Origin: Chlorokybus atmophyticus
Lineage: Eukaryota > Streptophyta > Chlorokybophyceae > Chlorokybales > Chlorokybaceae
Direction of reading: 5' to 3'
DNA: 64,000 nucleotides
NCBI GenBank assembly: GCA_009103225.1
Contig: RHPI01003788.1
Location: forward strand, 88,839 to 152,838
Under the pieces are notes generated by a model, which saw nothing but the letters and a program-made list of their open reading frames with translations, was not told the origin of the DNA and did no database searches. A program made the position numbers and the translations under genes. Shown here one piece after another: positions 1-11,840 of this stretch (the first letter of the stretch is position 1; every line of letters starts with the position of its first letter).

Positions 1-1540
1 GGGGCGGGCAAAAATGGTACAAGTATGGTCGTAATGAAGCAGAGAATCATTACATGTTCGCTTGATAATTAATATGACATTCAAGCACATCGAGTTGTAT
101 CGAGATGAATGCTAATGAATGCTAATGTTCGTGCTGTTGATAGCAATTCGACATTGCACTACATGACATTAAGAGTGCAAAATGCCATACATATTGCTTT
201 TTGGATATTTACAAAATGTCCATGCATTCATGAATCATCACATTTATAATAAATGACTTCAGTGCCGGTACCATAACTCGTTCTGCTGTCACTTATGGCT
301 TGAAACACACACTATAATACGAGATGGCCTTTATTGTACCACAGCTTTAAGCATGCAACATAGTGTAGTTACGCGCTTGAAGCTAAAAAATCTTTTTAAA
401 GAATAGATGATAGGTGCGCTGCGTGTACGCTGGTTGAGCTGAACTTTGAAGTCATGGCTATATGCTATTAGTTACTTTACCACGATCACAAGATTATCTC
501 AACGAGCTTGCCTCTGACCTTATAGGTCACGTATACTCTCAACAACATTGTAAGAGACTACCAATGTCAAGCTTCATAAATAACCCTATGCTATTACACT
601 ACATCACTTGGTGTTGTTTACCCATCTGCAAATGACATAAAATAATAGGCTGCTGTGAGCTTGTTGATGCACATGCCACAATTGGCATCGGAGTATCTTG
701 CAAGTCGGAAGTTTCAATAAGACATTTTATCAAAACTACTTGCCTGCACCATTACATGTTATACATTGTTGATGTCACCAATGCTATCAACACCAGTTAG
801 CCAATTCTGATACCTAAAGTTTTTACATCTGTCAATAACCTATTTAGCCTATCATTCACACACAAATGCGATGAGAACAGCACGCGTAAGAGCGTTTGCA
901 TTACACAATGCAAGGCATGTATAAAGAATGACTTGACTGGCTGTAATGGTTGCCGACAATTAAGGAACCCCTCACATCGTTATGCCACACTCCCGCATGT
1001 CAACGTTTTGACTATTTTCAGAATTGAAAACAAACCAATTTTTCATGTGGAAAACAATAACTAGACAACAACACTTACTAGATTGGGCTGCGCCCCAATT
1101 GTTCTTGCATGAATGAGAATGTGCACACCCTTGGCGAGGTACCTGCTGAGCGTCCCTCGCAGGTACAGTACACAATTCAAACATTTATTAACAGTACGCC
1201 AGCTTCACATGGTATACATGTCCCTGCATTCAGCAAAAAGTGGGGCATTGTGTGCTTGCCTACGCATCAGACAGAATGTGTGTCAGCAGCATGGTAATGG
1301 CGGTCAACGCACAACATACACGACTGCATGCAAGCAAACACACACAGGGCATACCTGAAAGCGCTGTGACACCTCCGCTTGCATCCAGCATATGCAGCAG
1401 CATACATAAACTCAAGCAGCTGTCCTGTCAAGACACAACATAAAGTGTGTCAGCTTCAGCAAGACAACAAGACAACAAGCCAACATCATCACCTCTTGTC
1501 GGGCACACACCTTAACTGTCACACCAGGAAACCATATCTC
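1..1540. other. No gene recognised
   Basis: This stretch is relatively AT-rich and has no reading frame with a recognisable domain, no convincing splice pattern and no RNA gene that I can see. The right part (about 1100-1500) contains CA-rich sequence similar to introns elsewhere in the window and probably holds the 3' flank of the minus-strand gene that ends at 1541. Confidence 0.5.
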
Positions 1541-2795
1541 TCATGACTTGGGTATGCGTTTCAGCCCGTGTTTGTCGGTCAACACGCTGCAAGTCTCGGC
1601 GAGTGCGCTGCCGTCGCGAAGGATGCGAAACTGTCCCTCTGCGGTGAGGTCGACGATGGTCGAACCCGCGCGCCCAGAAGCCAGACGGCCGCCATCGAAC
1701 ACGAGAGCGCACTGCGGCCACAAGTCGCGGAACTCGTCGACGGCCACCGTGCTTGGCTGGGAGCTGTGGAGAGAGATGTGTTGTTGTGTGTGCATGTCGG
1801 AAAGGCTTTGGTTTGTGTGAATGCACGATTGATGGCGGCAGACCTACGTGCTGCAGCATGTGCGAGTGGTATGCTGTGCGCGCGCGCTTGTGTGTGCTTG
1901 TGTTTCCATGTGCGTCACGGCGTGTGCATGCGCCACACATGAGTGTCTAAGAGTGTGTACGGGTACATGCGCTTGCGCCTGAGCGTGCCAGCAAGAGCGA
2001 GCGCACACCTGTGCACACATGTGGACGCACGAGCGTGTGCATGTATGTGTGGGCGCGTGTATAGGTGGGTGTACATGCCTGCATGCGCAAATATGCATGC
2101 TTGTGATTGACGATTGACACAGCAGCGCGTGCGCACACAGCAGTGTAAACAGGACAATGCACAACGAGTCAGAGAAGACAACACGCCAACAACACGTAAC
2201 CACACACACGTTCCCACCTAAAGTTTGCGCTTGTGAGTGCAATGGGTCCATCCAGCTGCCTGGCAACCTCCCTAACAAACTCAGCGTCCGGCACTCTCAC
2301 TCCAATGGCTTCCAGGCCAGGGTTGAGCTGGGCAGCTAGCTTGCCGCCTCTATCATCGCTGTGTCGACGTGGCAGCACCAGCGTGACTGGGCCAGGGAGG
2401 AGGTCGGCGAGGAGGCCGGCGGGGAGGTGGGCCACCTCCGCCACGTCGACTACGGCCGAGGAGGAGGCGACGGAGACGGCCAGGGGGTTACCTCTGTCAC
2501 GGCCCTTGATGGCGTAGAGACGGGCGATGCCGGCGGAGGAGGAGGCGGAGGCGGCGAGGCCGTAGAGGGTGTCCGTGGGCAAAGCGACGACGTCGCCACG
2601 AGCAAGAGCCGCCGCCGCCGCTGACGCCGCAGCACGACCCTCCGCAGGCAGCACCTTCCCCGCCGCCGCCGCAGCAGCCATGCAACACCGAGCGGCCGCC
2701 CTCCTGGCCCTCGCCGGCACCCTGAAGGCTGACAAGGAGGAGGGCAACGATGACAACCAGGAGGAGGAAGGCGACAACGACACCGCCGCCCACAT
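1541..2795 (-). CDS. YrdC/Sua5-domain threonylcarbamoyl-AMP synthase, probably organelle-targeted
   Basis: Two exons, 2795-2218 and 1763-1541, joined at AG|gtggga and ccacag|CT, give 801 nt and 266 aa. YrdC/Sua5 enzymes make threonylcarbamoyl-AMP from threonine, bicarbonate and ATP for the t6A37 modification of ANN-decoding tRNAs. Visible family motifs are LARGDVVALPTDTLYGL, YAIKGRDRGNPLAV, LPGPVTLVLPRR, a GVRVPD segment and IALTSAN, with the SAN motif continued across the splice into SSQPSTV; exon 2 supplies LVFDGG and GSTIVDL. The first 40 or so residues are Ser/Ala/Arg-rich, as in a plastid or mitochondrial transit peptide. I chose Met at 2795; Met at 2852 is possible but would reach further into the promoter shared with the neighbour, and an internal Met at 2681 would remove the leader. 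The stop is TGA. The intron is TG/CG-rich. There is no C-terminal Sua5 domain, so this is the short YrdC form. Confidence 0.9.
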
Positions 2796-2912
2796 GTAGA
2801 TTCCCAGCCCTAATGCGGATTTGTGTGGCCACAACGGCGGCATCGAAGACATTGCGGGCGAGGCGGCGGCGGCGGCGGTGAGGGCGGCGGGGTTGGTGTA
2901 GTCGTCGTCGTC
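2796..2912. promoter_or_regulatory. Bidirectional promoter region between YrdC-type and LHC-like genes
   Basis: Only 117 bp separate the two chosen start codons, which point away from each other, so both genes probably share a promoter. The interval is GC-rich with GGC and GTC runs and has no TATA box that I can see. Inferred from layout only. Confidence 0.45.
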
Positions 2913-4502
2913 ATGGCCACGGGGATGTGCTGCGCCGTGGTGGCACCGGCCGCGGCAGTGGCATTGAGACTACCGGCGAGGCGAAGCAGGGTGTCGCCCT
3001 CCTCCTCCTCCTCCTCCTCGTCGTCGTCCAGGCGGCGGCATGGATCGTCGACCGTGCGTCCTGCCCGTGCCATGGCTGCTGAGGAGAGCACCTCCGTCGC
3101 CGACAACGAGGCCGGCGGCGACGACGAGGACTTCGAGGCCAGGCTGCAGCGCCTCTCTGGCCGCACGGGAAGCGGCAAGGGAAAGAAGGCGGAGAAGCGC
3201 AAAGGCGCGGCTGGGGACGATAGCTACGTCGGCGCCAACCCAGCAGGCAGCGCCTCATCTACCGCCGGACCACCCATGACAAGCTTCATTGGTAGACACT
3301 TGATTGATTGTTTAGTTGTGTACTGTTCACGCGCTCGGTGGTTTCTTGCTTGCATTGTCGTTCACTTCTGTAGGATTGTTTGATGTGTTTTGTGTGCACC
3401 ACCTAGTTGCTGCGATTGTGCAGGCTTTGAGGGGTGTTGAGCTTGTGCGTTGGTTTGTGCATTGTTTGTGAGTAGAAGTGCGCTGCACACTGTTGGTGGC
3501 GGGTTACTGCTTTGTATAGATGAGAAGCATCACAGCGAGATGTATTTCATCAGGCATTGTGACATGTGCACTTTTTCATGTTCTATGTGTGTGTGTGCGC
3601 GCAGACTCAATTCCAAACCCGCTGAAGCTGGAGCCGCCAACGACGAAGGATGGCCTTCCAGGTGAGTCAAATTGCAATTGTTGGTTTACTCACCATACTG
3701 GTTCCCTAAACCATGCACTGGCGCGTATAAGTGGTCAATCAGCCAGTCGGTCACTCAGCAATAGTAATTGTGTGCGTGCATTCGTGCATACAGTCTCTTA
3801 CGCATGGATTACGTTCATTGATTCGCTTATCGATGTATTCATGCCCTCATTCGTAAAACAGTACTTGTACATTGTTATGTTTGATCACACTCTCGTGCCC
3901 ACAGTCACGCACTCATTCACTTGTATATATATATATATAAACACATATATATCATGTGTCCACCAACTCTGTCCCACACAATGTCCAGTGTCCTAACAAT
4001 GTCCACCAACTCAGTCACTCAGTCGTGCAGTCATTCACTGACAACAGTTGCATAATGGCGTGATTAATATGAACCTTATGCGACATTGCTTCTTTCTGCA
4101 GTTGAGCTCGGCTTCAACGCACTCTCGGAGCGCCTGAATGGGCGTTTTGCAATGGTAAGCAAGCATTGCTCTTAGCGTGCATGGTTATACGATGACGCCA
4201 TTTGTCTCACACACTCACACATGCATATGCCTTCAGGTCGGGCTTGCAGCTGTCATTCTTATCGAGCTGTTCACCGGTGATACCGTGTCTCAGTTGCATC
4301 CAGCTGGCACACTCGCAGCACAGGTACTTCTAACCATAATACCACATTGTTAATAACCGAAGAATGTTGGTCATGTCCCTTGCATGAGGGTGTGAGTGCT
4401 TTTGGTCTCATTACCTGATGACAGGTGTACCTCATCTTGGGTGGAGGTACTATTATGGTCAAGCTGCAGAGGGAGCGCACTGCCGTCTGGCCCAAGGATT
4501 AG
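2913..4502 (+). CDS. LHC-like protein with one chlorophyll-binding-type helix (HLIP/one-helix/stress-enhanced class)
   Basis: Five exons (2913-3291, 3605-3661, 4102-4154, 4237-4323, 4425-4502) with GT-AG introns and consistent phases give 654 nt, 217 aa. The start MATGMCCAVV opens an Ala/Arg/Ser-rich transit peptide with a long serine run. After an acidic and Lys-rich stretch comes the LHC motif: a helix containing E-x8-N-G-R-F-A-M-V-G-x7-E-L-F-T-G (about residues 145-175), where the E and N/R residues are those that bind chlorophyll and form salt bridges in this superfamily. A shorter hydrophobic segment, VYLILGGGTIMV, lies near the C-terminus, so the protein may have one or two membrane helices. 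HLIP, OHP and SEP proteins sit in thylakoids and act in photoprotection and pigment handling; which subgroup this is cannot be decided here. The stop is TAG. Introns 1 and 2 carry TG repeats and a TA repeat near 3930. Confidence 0.85.
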
Positions 4503-5052
4503 ATACATGGTTTTTGAGTCACTCTAAGTTAGTAGTGCAACTCTTCTGCTCACGCACTCGTTACGCCATCTCCTACGTAGGGTACTACTTACCTGAGACA
4601 TGTACTACTGCAGTGAGTGCATCACTCACATACGCATGTTTGCGTATTTGCGTTCTATGCTATATGCATCGCCGGAAGCTGTAAAACATGTGCCCAGGCT
4701 CTGCTCTTGCAATAATGGCTGTGGTTGCTGCCAATTGTTTGCGGTGATGTACTACGCATTCCTCATCGCAGCATCCCTTGTGCAATCCAGTGCCAGCAAT
4801 CCATCAGTATGCCATGCTCTATATGTACACCACAGCACACCCACTTAGCCAACAATACGTGTCGCTTCTGTTGGACGACCACAAGCTGTGTCTCAGTCTG
4901 CTTATCAGTCTTGCTCATGCAAAGGTCCCTGTTAAAAATCGTACACTACTAACAGCAAAATCGTCACACCAAGCTATGCACTGTCATCCCTGCCTATCAT
5001 TGCACAAGCGTACTCACACGCATGTCAGCGGCATGCAAGCACGCCTACACAA
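4503..5052. other. 3' flank, no gene recognised
   Basis: This holds the probable 3' UTR of the LHC-like gene, then unassigned sequence. No domain or convincing exon was seen on either strand. Confidence 0.4.
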
Positions 5053-5400
5053 CTACACTGCCGCAGCTGCCAGCACAGCGTCCGCCGTTGGCGCCGCCGT
5101 CTGGACCGGACCCCAGCCTGGTACTGCCGCCCCCCGCTCCAGGATGGTGATGCCCTGGGCGCGCTGCAGCGCGCAAGACACGCGCTGCCGGTACAGAGCC
5201 AAGTAGCCCGATAGCCTGCGCAATGGCAGGTCACGTGCAGCCAGTGCCCTCCTAGCGCATGTGTCGATGACGTCGTGAAAACTCTGGCCCAGGGTGCCGT
5301 GCGTGTCGGCGGCGAGGGGATGGAATGTGTCGGCGGCGGGGTGATCGTGGCATTTCCGCCGCTTCGCCTGCTCCGCTGCGCCCTGTACCTGATAATGCAC
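5053..5400 (-). pseudogene. LINE-type retrotransposon fragment, reverse transcriptase C-terminal region
   Basis: A 115-codon open frame on the minus strand resembles the region after the reverse transcriptase domain in algal LINE-like elements: an Ala/Lys-rich segment with EQAKRRK, then FHPLAADTHGTLG, then LALYRQRVSCALQRAQG. In such elements this pattern reads roughly as AE-RK, F-PLAVETYG-LG and RQRLSVALQR. No catalytic RT motif is present nearby, so this is a short remnant. The call rests on memory of the family pattern; a protein search would be decisive. Confidence 0.45.
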
Positions 5401-5950
5401 ACTTCACAACACAGCCGTGGTGCAGGTAACAAGGGCTGCACATGCATAGTCCACTGGTCAAGTCCTGGTCAGTCGGATTTAACCTCTTCCTCCGCCACTC
5501 CTGTGCTTCGCAGGTAGCTAAGCTGCTGCTCCTTGTTCTTGCTCAAGCTATCCACCTTTGCACATACCATTGCACGCACATAGGGTCCAGCCCCCCATAG
5601 TGTAGTTGTGTCCGTTGTGCTTGGTTGTGCGGGTTTGTGCTTGGCTTGTGGCCGTTTGATCAGTTTTGCTGTGCGGTGTGATGCTATGCCTTGTCTACTA
5701 ATGGCCCCAAATGCTCTACCATATGCATAGCGCCCCCGATTCTGGTGCAGTAAGCAGCGCGCGAATGAGCGGCTCAACTCCCATCACCGGGTGCCCACCC
5801 TAAGTACATGTACTGGGGTGTGTCCGTCTTGTCGGTGTCATTCTTGGGTTTTGCGTGTGTTTGCGGTGTGCATATGCAAGGTTAATTTCCATTTGTGAGC
5901 GCGTTTATTGGGGGCTGTACCTACTGCGCACTAGTCACGTTGGCCACGTA
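5401..5950. other. Unassigned stretch between retroelement remnants
   Basis: No gene or repeat was recognised. Short open frames lack any family signature. Confidence 0.3.
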
Positions 5951-5984
5951 GTTGCATCCACATAGTGGCTGCCACCTCTGCGGC

Positions 5985-6420
5985 GCCATTGGAGCTGGAG
6001 ATGGAGATGGAACTGGAGATGGAGTTGGCAGTGGACGAGACGCACATATGACTGGAAGGCGGTGGAGAAGCATGTCTCCAGAGCCCATCACCAACTGCCG
6101 TTGGCTATCTCACAAAAAATCAGGAAGAAGCGTGCAGAGTTGTTGGGTTTGGTTGACAAGCTGAGTCCCACTAAGAGCACGCATGTCTTCTTTGTGATGT
6201 ACATGTTGAACGGTAGTAGAAATGCCTATGTTGGTCTCACTAGCCACTGCTTTTTACCGTTTCAAGCAGCACATGCAGATGTCAACCCATGCAAGAGCAA
6301 CCCCGCTTGAGCTGCTGATGGGAAGGACGGGTGTATGGGCGTGGGGCATCACGCCTGTGGAGTTTGTTCCATTCACGCCATTTGCGGTCAATGTAGCAGG
6401 GCGCACAGTGTGCAGCTCAA
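5985..6420 (+). pseudogene. GIY-YIG-like endonuclease fragment, frameshifted
   Basis: After a short GGAGAT minisatellite (about 5990-6030), the plus strand encodes a basic segment, then VFFVMYMLNGSRNAYVGLTS, then in the next frame FYRFKQHMQMSTHAR and GVWAWGITPVEFVPF. This matches the order of GIY-YIG nucleases: a Y-x-L strand, YVG-x-T, then an Arg-containing helix with a following His. One frameshift near 6255 separates the halves. In green algae such domains occur in Penelope-like retroelements and as stand-alone nucleases; the source here is unknown. The fragment converges with the A1 pseudogene. Confidence 0.4.
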
Positions 6421-6428
6421 GTGCAGCT

Positions 6429-8310
6429 CTATGCTCCAGGTAAGGGACCCACGACAATGCCCGGTAATCTGTCAAGTGGTTTGACTTCCATGTCGCGGTA
6501 AGGAGGTCTGACAAAATTGAGGCCTTGACGGACTGCATCTGTCCAATGCTCCATGTACTCATTGCATGCACCGCTGAAAGGACTCACGTACTCGTGATGA
6601 TGATCATCACCCAAGTCCTTCCAATGAGCGAAGTACAACTGTGTGGCCCAACTGTCACGAGGACTTTGCGCGGATAATTCTGCCGTGCACAAGACACAGA
6701 GATTATCAACGTATGTATGAATGCATGCGTGTGTTCGTGCGCGCGTGCATGCGTAGGTGACACAACGGCAAGGGCACAATGTGGCATCCGTTTGAGAGTG
6801 CACTGGAGCATGTTTATAACATTCCATAAACATGCTCCAACTCAACGCGTGCATGTGCATGTCGCGCACTGCAGATACACACAGGCACCTTACATGGTAT
6901 ACAAGGTGCCTGTGTATATCTGGTCGTGCGTGCGTTCTCAGCTTTATGCCAACAGAGAAGCATTGTCGTACGCTGCGATTGAAAAGCCAAACGAACGCTG
7001 CTCCGTGCGTTTGCTCGGGGATCCCATGAACACAATCACCGAGGCATCGTCAAGCTCTCGCACTTCATGTAACTTTGCTCTCACACCCAAGAGCCGTGCG
7101 ATCCCAACTGCCATGATCTGCTGGCTGTAGTCAAGGTAATTGTGTATCATATTGTCATCGGAGTGACTGAACAGCAGTGCCTAGTCTTGCTTCCTCAACT
7201 CGGTTGTACGTTTGTTAGCATATGGTCCTGCACCCAACATGTCTTTCCCGCGCAGAGCGTAGCGCACGACAATGCTGGCCTGCTCCTTGCTGCCAGCTGG
7301 CACACAGTCGCATACCCGCTGAATCAAATTGATGTTGAGATTGGGCTCGAGCTTGCACGGGAACAACACGGCCGAGACTAAGTTACCAGCTGGAGGATGC
7401 CACAAGCGTAAATGCTTGCCCGCCCCTGCATGAGGCGTATCCTTTGACAGGAACCGCTTGTTAATAATAGCATATTGGCTTTGCATTTAACAAGCAGAAA
7501 GCGGTGAATGATTCTCAAGCAACATCTAGAATTTGCACTGATTGGGCGTCCAGACTTGCCTGGATCTGTTCAAAGTTTTGCTCTTGTTTGCAATTGACTG
7601 GAACGAGTGCATGTTGGTCTGTGCTGGACCCGCTGCTGTCACTGAAGTCGTCGCCTACAAGCAGCAACAGTCGTCAATCAGTGCACGTGAGGCAAGCATG
7701 GCTATACATGTTCTCACGCGCATGCACGCACACACACACACGCTCGCCTGCGCAACAGTCTGCAGTGACACCATGGGTAACAATATGCGATAGTAGTTGG
7801 CTGTGCACAAGTGTTATGCAAGCGACAAAACGGAAAATATGGCATTTCATCCGACGTACTGCTTCGTACTTTGCAAATTAGCGCAAACTGGGCGCAACTG
7901 TCGCAGCTGAGTCTCGAGTTGGGATCCGTGCAAACAGACTGTCAGCTGCCCATGAACTTGGACACTGTGTCACAAACATAGGGTCAAAACTGTGGTAACA
8001 GCTGACAAAAGACGACAGTTCTGGCAACTCTAATCACAATACAATACACATGCGTCTGGCACTTTAACCATGTGACATGCTTTTGCGGCTACTGCCTGTG
8101 CCACAGACAGCGCAAGCGATTGCTTGCAAGAGCGCAACCACTTGGTGACAATGCATGTTGGGCTGTGTGTTGACAGCCGCCTGCGCATTGCAGTTTCGCT
8201 TCAGCCGAGACGGCTTCACTGACATGCGCGAAAGCATGCTGCCGCTTTGTGTGCTCGTCTGCTTACCTGAGTCCAACTGCTGTTAGCACCTCAGCTGTAA
8301 CAACTTCCAT
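6429..8310 (-). pseudogene. Family A copy A1, broken
   Basis: This is the first copy of family A (unrecognised function). The large exon starts at 7441 and keeps the family sequence (HPPAGNLVSAVLFPCKLEP, then GIARLLGV and EVRELDD), but has an in-frame TAG near 7180, where relatives have Gln, and a frameshift just after the GSP motif (about 7015). The acidic exon 7654-7560 is in frame and ends in a GC donor (gcaagt). The last exon survives at about 6560-6429, with EYMEHWTDAV and VKPLDRLPG, and ends in TAG, but has an insertion upstream. A start candidate ATG (MEVVTAEV) at 8310 lies in the position conserved across copies. It diverges from copy A2 at the module near 9285. Confidence 0.7.
6805..6917. 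repeat. Two neighbouring hairpins in the A1 terminal intron
   Basis: Arms 6805-6817 and 6826-6838 are perfect (13 bp). Arms at about 6875-6891 and 6901-6919 pair with one or two mismatches around CACAGGCACCTT. Confidence 0.85.
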
Positions 8311-8779
8311 GGGTTGAGCGACACGTCAAAGAGTCCTGCTATTGATGTGCAATTAGCTGATAAATCTGAAACAAAAACACCAAAAGAAGCAGGAAAAGGC
8401 TGAGGCAAAGCATGCGACGTGATCTGGCAGCTGTCAGCCTGATTCTTGCACGGACAAACTGTGCTGTCAACAGCAAAGCTAGTCGCAATGCAGCACAACA
8501 GTAATGTACAAGCAGCAAATCTGGCAAGTAAGTAACTTCTATGCATCAATCAGTGCCACGTGGTTGGCAACAGTGGGTTGTGAGCCATGATATCAATCAA
8601 TTCATTAGCCCCAACCAAGAGGCTCTCCTGACCAGCGATGTTGTAGCCGTGCTTTGGGCAAGCATTTGTACGACTGGGATAGTTTCCCACCTCAGGCAGG
8701 CTACCACATGCATATACCAGCAGCAACTAACCACAAAGCAGCCCACGCCAAGCTGAACATGGTAGCTTTTGGTACAATG
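8092..8779. repeat. 688-bp direct repeat, copy 1
   Basis: This covers the 5' exons and upstream region of A1. It is repeated at 13150-13837 with a constant offset of 5058 and no difference that I found. Confidence 0.85.
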
Positions 8780-9179
8780 TAGCCATATGGCCACAACCAC
8801 AAGTGCATGTCACGCACGTTGCAGTGTTTATATGGTGCAATTGTGGTCATGCACACACAATCTGTGGCAAGTTGCAGGCAGCAGACTACGCAGTGACAAT
8901 CTGTCAGCACTTGCTGAGCATTCATGTTACGTATATGCTGCTAATGGACCTAATTAGACACAGACGGCGCACACAGGCTGCATGATGGTCTATGAGCATG
9001 CACTTTCATACCCAGCCTAACATTGGCTCGGCACACTTCGCTGCAACTGGCTGCTTCAGAAGTGACCAAGAACCACTGGCTACCCAAACTATTCCGGTCA
9101 TTCTCTTAAGCATACCTCAGTCAGTGCAAGTCAGCATAGCAAGCTTCTGCTTTGCTGAACCGCAATGTCTAGTTTTGAT

Positions 9180-9480
9180 TCTGTCCCTTCCTCGTCCTCC
9201 GGATTCGCCGCCGCCGCCGCCGCCGCCCGCCTCCACGCCCGCAGTTGCCACAGCTTGCTGCTCTGCACAAGACCCTTCTCACCGATATCGCGGGAGGCAT
9301 AGATGTCAATCTGTGTCGCCCCCTATCAAGCAGACACAATCGTTAGCAAGCTGCGTCTATATCCGCTCTCTCAGCGTTGCTGCTTATCAGCAAAACAGCT
9401 GCTGCTGCTGCTTGACGCTGCGCTTGTTGCTGCGCTGGTCGCTGGTGGCGTCGGCGGGCAGGATGTCTTCAGCTAAAGCC
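9180..9480. promoter_or_regulatory. Divergent promoter module between A1 and A2
   Basis: The module has a GGC/GAG-rich side reading left (about 9250-9185), a GATATC at 9284-9289, and a CTGCTGCTG...GTCGCTGGTGGCGTC side reading right (about 9400-9465). The same three parts recur at seven other places in the window between divergent genes, which is the basis for the call. Confidence 0.5.
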
Positions 9481-9960
9481 GAGAGTGAGTGTGCCCTGTC
9501 TTGTAGTAAGGTTTCTTAGAAAGCACCTGCGAGGTGGCAGGCGCTGCGGAAAGCGTTTACCGGGGAGCTGCGGCTTGGCGTGCGAGGAACGTGGCTAGCA
9601 GGCTACCAGCAGGCGCAGGGCAAGTAAGTTTGCGTTTAATCCAGCTGTGAGCTACTAAAGCAGCACAAGATGTGCAGAAATACTGGCTGTGGCTGACAAG
9701 CATGCTTGTGTTATTATGTATTGCTCTTCGTGTGATAGATGTTGTCTTTGCACACATACCAATGCACAAACGGCACTGCATAATGAGCAATCTATGCGTA
9801 ACTCGCCCTGCTGTGTGCAAACCGAGCTTGTTGGTGCAAGCTTGTGTTGCGCTGACAGCTTTCACATCTTGCAAGCTTTGCCTTAGCCTGTCGCATTTGT
9901 GCTACGGTAGTTGTGACAATGCTTCATACCAGCAGGACTTCAAGTGGCCACGCTCAAACC

Positions 9961-11840
9961 ATGGACTTTTTTCTTGCTGAGGCGGCAAACGCTTGTGGAT
10001 TCAGGTAAGCCGCACAGGCACACACAAGCACACTGTTGATTAGCACACAGTCAACGTCAGCATGCACTTGCACAGTGCCAGTGAAGTTGTCTTGGCTGAA
10101 GCAAAGCTACAATGCGCAGGCAGCTGTCAACACACCACAGCCGACACACATTGCAATCGAGTGGTTGCACCGTTGCAAGCAGTCACTTCTACCAGCAACC
10201 ACGGAAAAATGTCAGGTGGTGTGAGTGCCAGAAGCGTTTGTGTTTGGCGTCAGCTGTTACAACAAGTTTATGACGTCAAATGTATGTATTACAGTGTGCA
10301 AGTTTATGGGAAGCTGACGGCTTGTTTGCTTGGGACCCGACTCAAGACTCGGCTGCAACAGCTGCGGCTGCTTTCTGGACAACCGCAAAGTACGCAGCAG
10401 TTTGAGCGCACCCCATAGTTGCTTGCTGAATGCTTAAGCCTGGTTTGCAGCGTGCCAGTTACACAGTGGTTGTCATTACACATGCTGTCCTTGCTACACG
10501 TGTGTGGACGCCCACACGTGCTTGTGCGCGCATGCGTGCATGTACCTGTCTGTACGACACACAAGAAGCACAGCTGACCAACGGTGGTTGTCTGTAGTTG
10601 ACGACTCAACCAACAGTAGAAACCAGTACCAGCATGACAAAGACGGCAGCAAGCATAAACAAACCTCCGATCAGAACCAGGTAAGTAGTAGCATGTGCTG
10701 CGCGAGTCAACCAGTGGTTTATCAACCAACAACAGCTTGATCTACAATAAGCAACTTCACTGTCCCCCAAACCGCTTCCGTTCTCTCAGGAGGATGCACG
10801 TAACGAGGGGGCAGAGGCTCCCAAGTGCTTGTGGCAGCTGCCAGCTGGCATCATGTACACCGCCTTGTTGGTCCCATGCAAGCTCGAGCCCGACTTCAAC
10901 ACCAACTTGATCAAGCGGGTCTGTGACTGCGTGCCAACTGGCAGCAAGGAGCAGGTCAACACTGTCGTGCAGTACGCTCTGCGCGTGAAAGACAAATTGG
11001 ACGCAGAACCTCAACCCAACACACGTGCAACCGAATTGAGAAAGCGAAACCAGGCCCTGCTGTTCAGTTTCTCACATGACAACGAGATACGCAACTACCT
11101 TGGTAGCAGGGAACAGGCCATTGCAGTCGGGGTCGCACGGCTCTTGGGTGTGAAAGCGACGATGTATGAAGTGCGAGAGCTAGGCAATGCCCGGACAATT
11201 GTGTTCACGGGATCCCCCGAGCGAGCGCATGCAGCAGCGTACGTGAGTGGCTTTGCAATCACAGCACTCAGCAACGCCGAACGCAACTACAATGGGGTAA
11301 GCTGATTGGTACTCAACACGAAATGTTGGATGTTCTTGGCAGATAGGTCATATGCCACCGACAACTACTCCTGTTTAAATTGCTGAAGTTGAGAACACAT
11401 GTGTGCACACACAGGCGCACACAAATAGACACAGGCACCTTGCATGCATGCAAGGCACATGCACGCATTGAGCAAATCACACTTTCGCACACACGCACAG
11501 ACCCGCATGGTGATTGTACACTGTGTCACATGCGAGCGCATGCATGCACGCACATGAGCACGGATATGTGCAATGAACAATCTCTGTGTCCTATACATGG
11601 CAGACCGGTAAGCGTAAGGTTTTTGTGCCGGTCGGGACCACAGATCTGTACTTTTCTGTCAAGGAGACATGCGATGATTACTTGGAGCAATGGACGGACG
11701 CAGTCTTTCAAGGTCTCAAAATTGTTAGACCTTCCAACCCCAGCATGGAAGTCACATCACTTGACAGACTACCAGGCGCTGCCGTGCCTCCCTACTTGGA
11801 GCATACAGCTGCACTACAAGTCGCCCTTGGCAAACCATAA
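9961..11840 (+). CDS. Family A copy A2, unknown function, large exon intact
   Basis: Proposed exons are 9961-10004 (start MDFFLAEA), 10061-10215, 10295-10389 (both uncertain in phase), 10598-10680 (acidic, DDST...DQNQ), 10790-11296 and 11604-11840. The 169-codon exon is open and carries all family A landmarks: LWQLPAG, LLVPCKLEPDFN, RVCDCVP, VVQYALRVKDKLDAEP, RNQALLFSF, REQAIAVGVARLLGVKA, EVRELGN, IVFTGSPERAHAAAY. The last exon has KVFVPVGTTDLYFSVKE, DDYLEQWTDAVFQGL and LDRLPGAAVPP, then runs about 15 codons past the usual end because of a small indel near the stop. Exon 2 also has a 1-nt insertion relative to other copies, so the 5' end may be defective. No known family is recognised. It is divergent from A1. 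Confidence 0.55.

Noticed and set aside
2361-3258. Long open frames antisense to the YrdC-type and LHC-like genes, rich in Arg, Pro and Gly
   Set aside because: They mirror GC-rich coding sequence and homopolymeric codon runs. The sense frames carry the family motifs.
8283-8549. Signal-peptide-like frame upstream of family A starts (with VCPCKNQADSC)
   Set aside because: The frame upstream of the conserved ATG is not kept between copies (A6 and A8 differ by one base), and A11 has a stop just before the ATG. The sequence is more likely 5' UTR or promoter.
11395-11560. CA/TG arrays as a possible CRISPR or regulated repeat array
   Set aside because: They are irregular intronic dinucleotide tracts without fixed repeat and spacer units.
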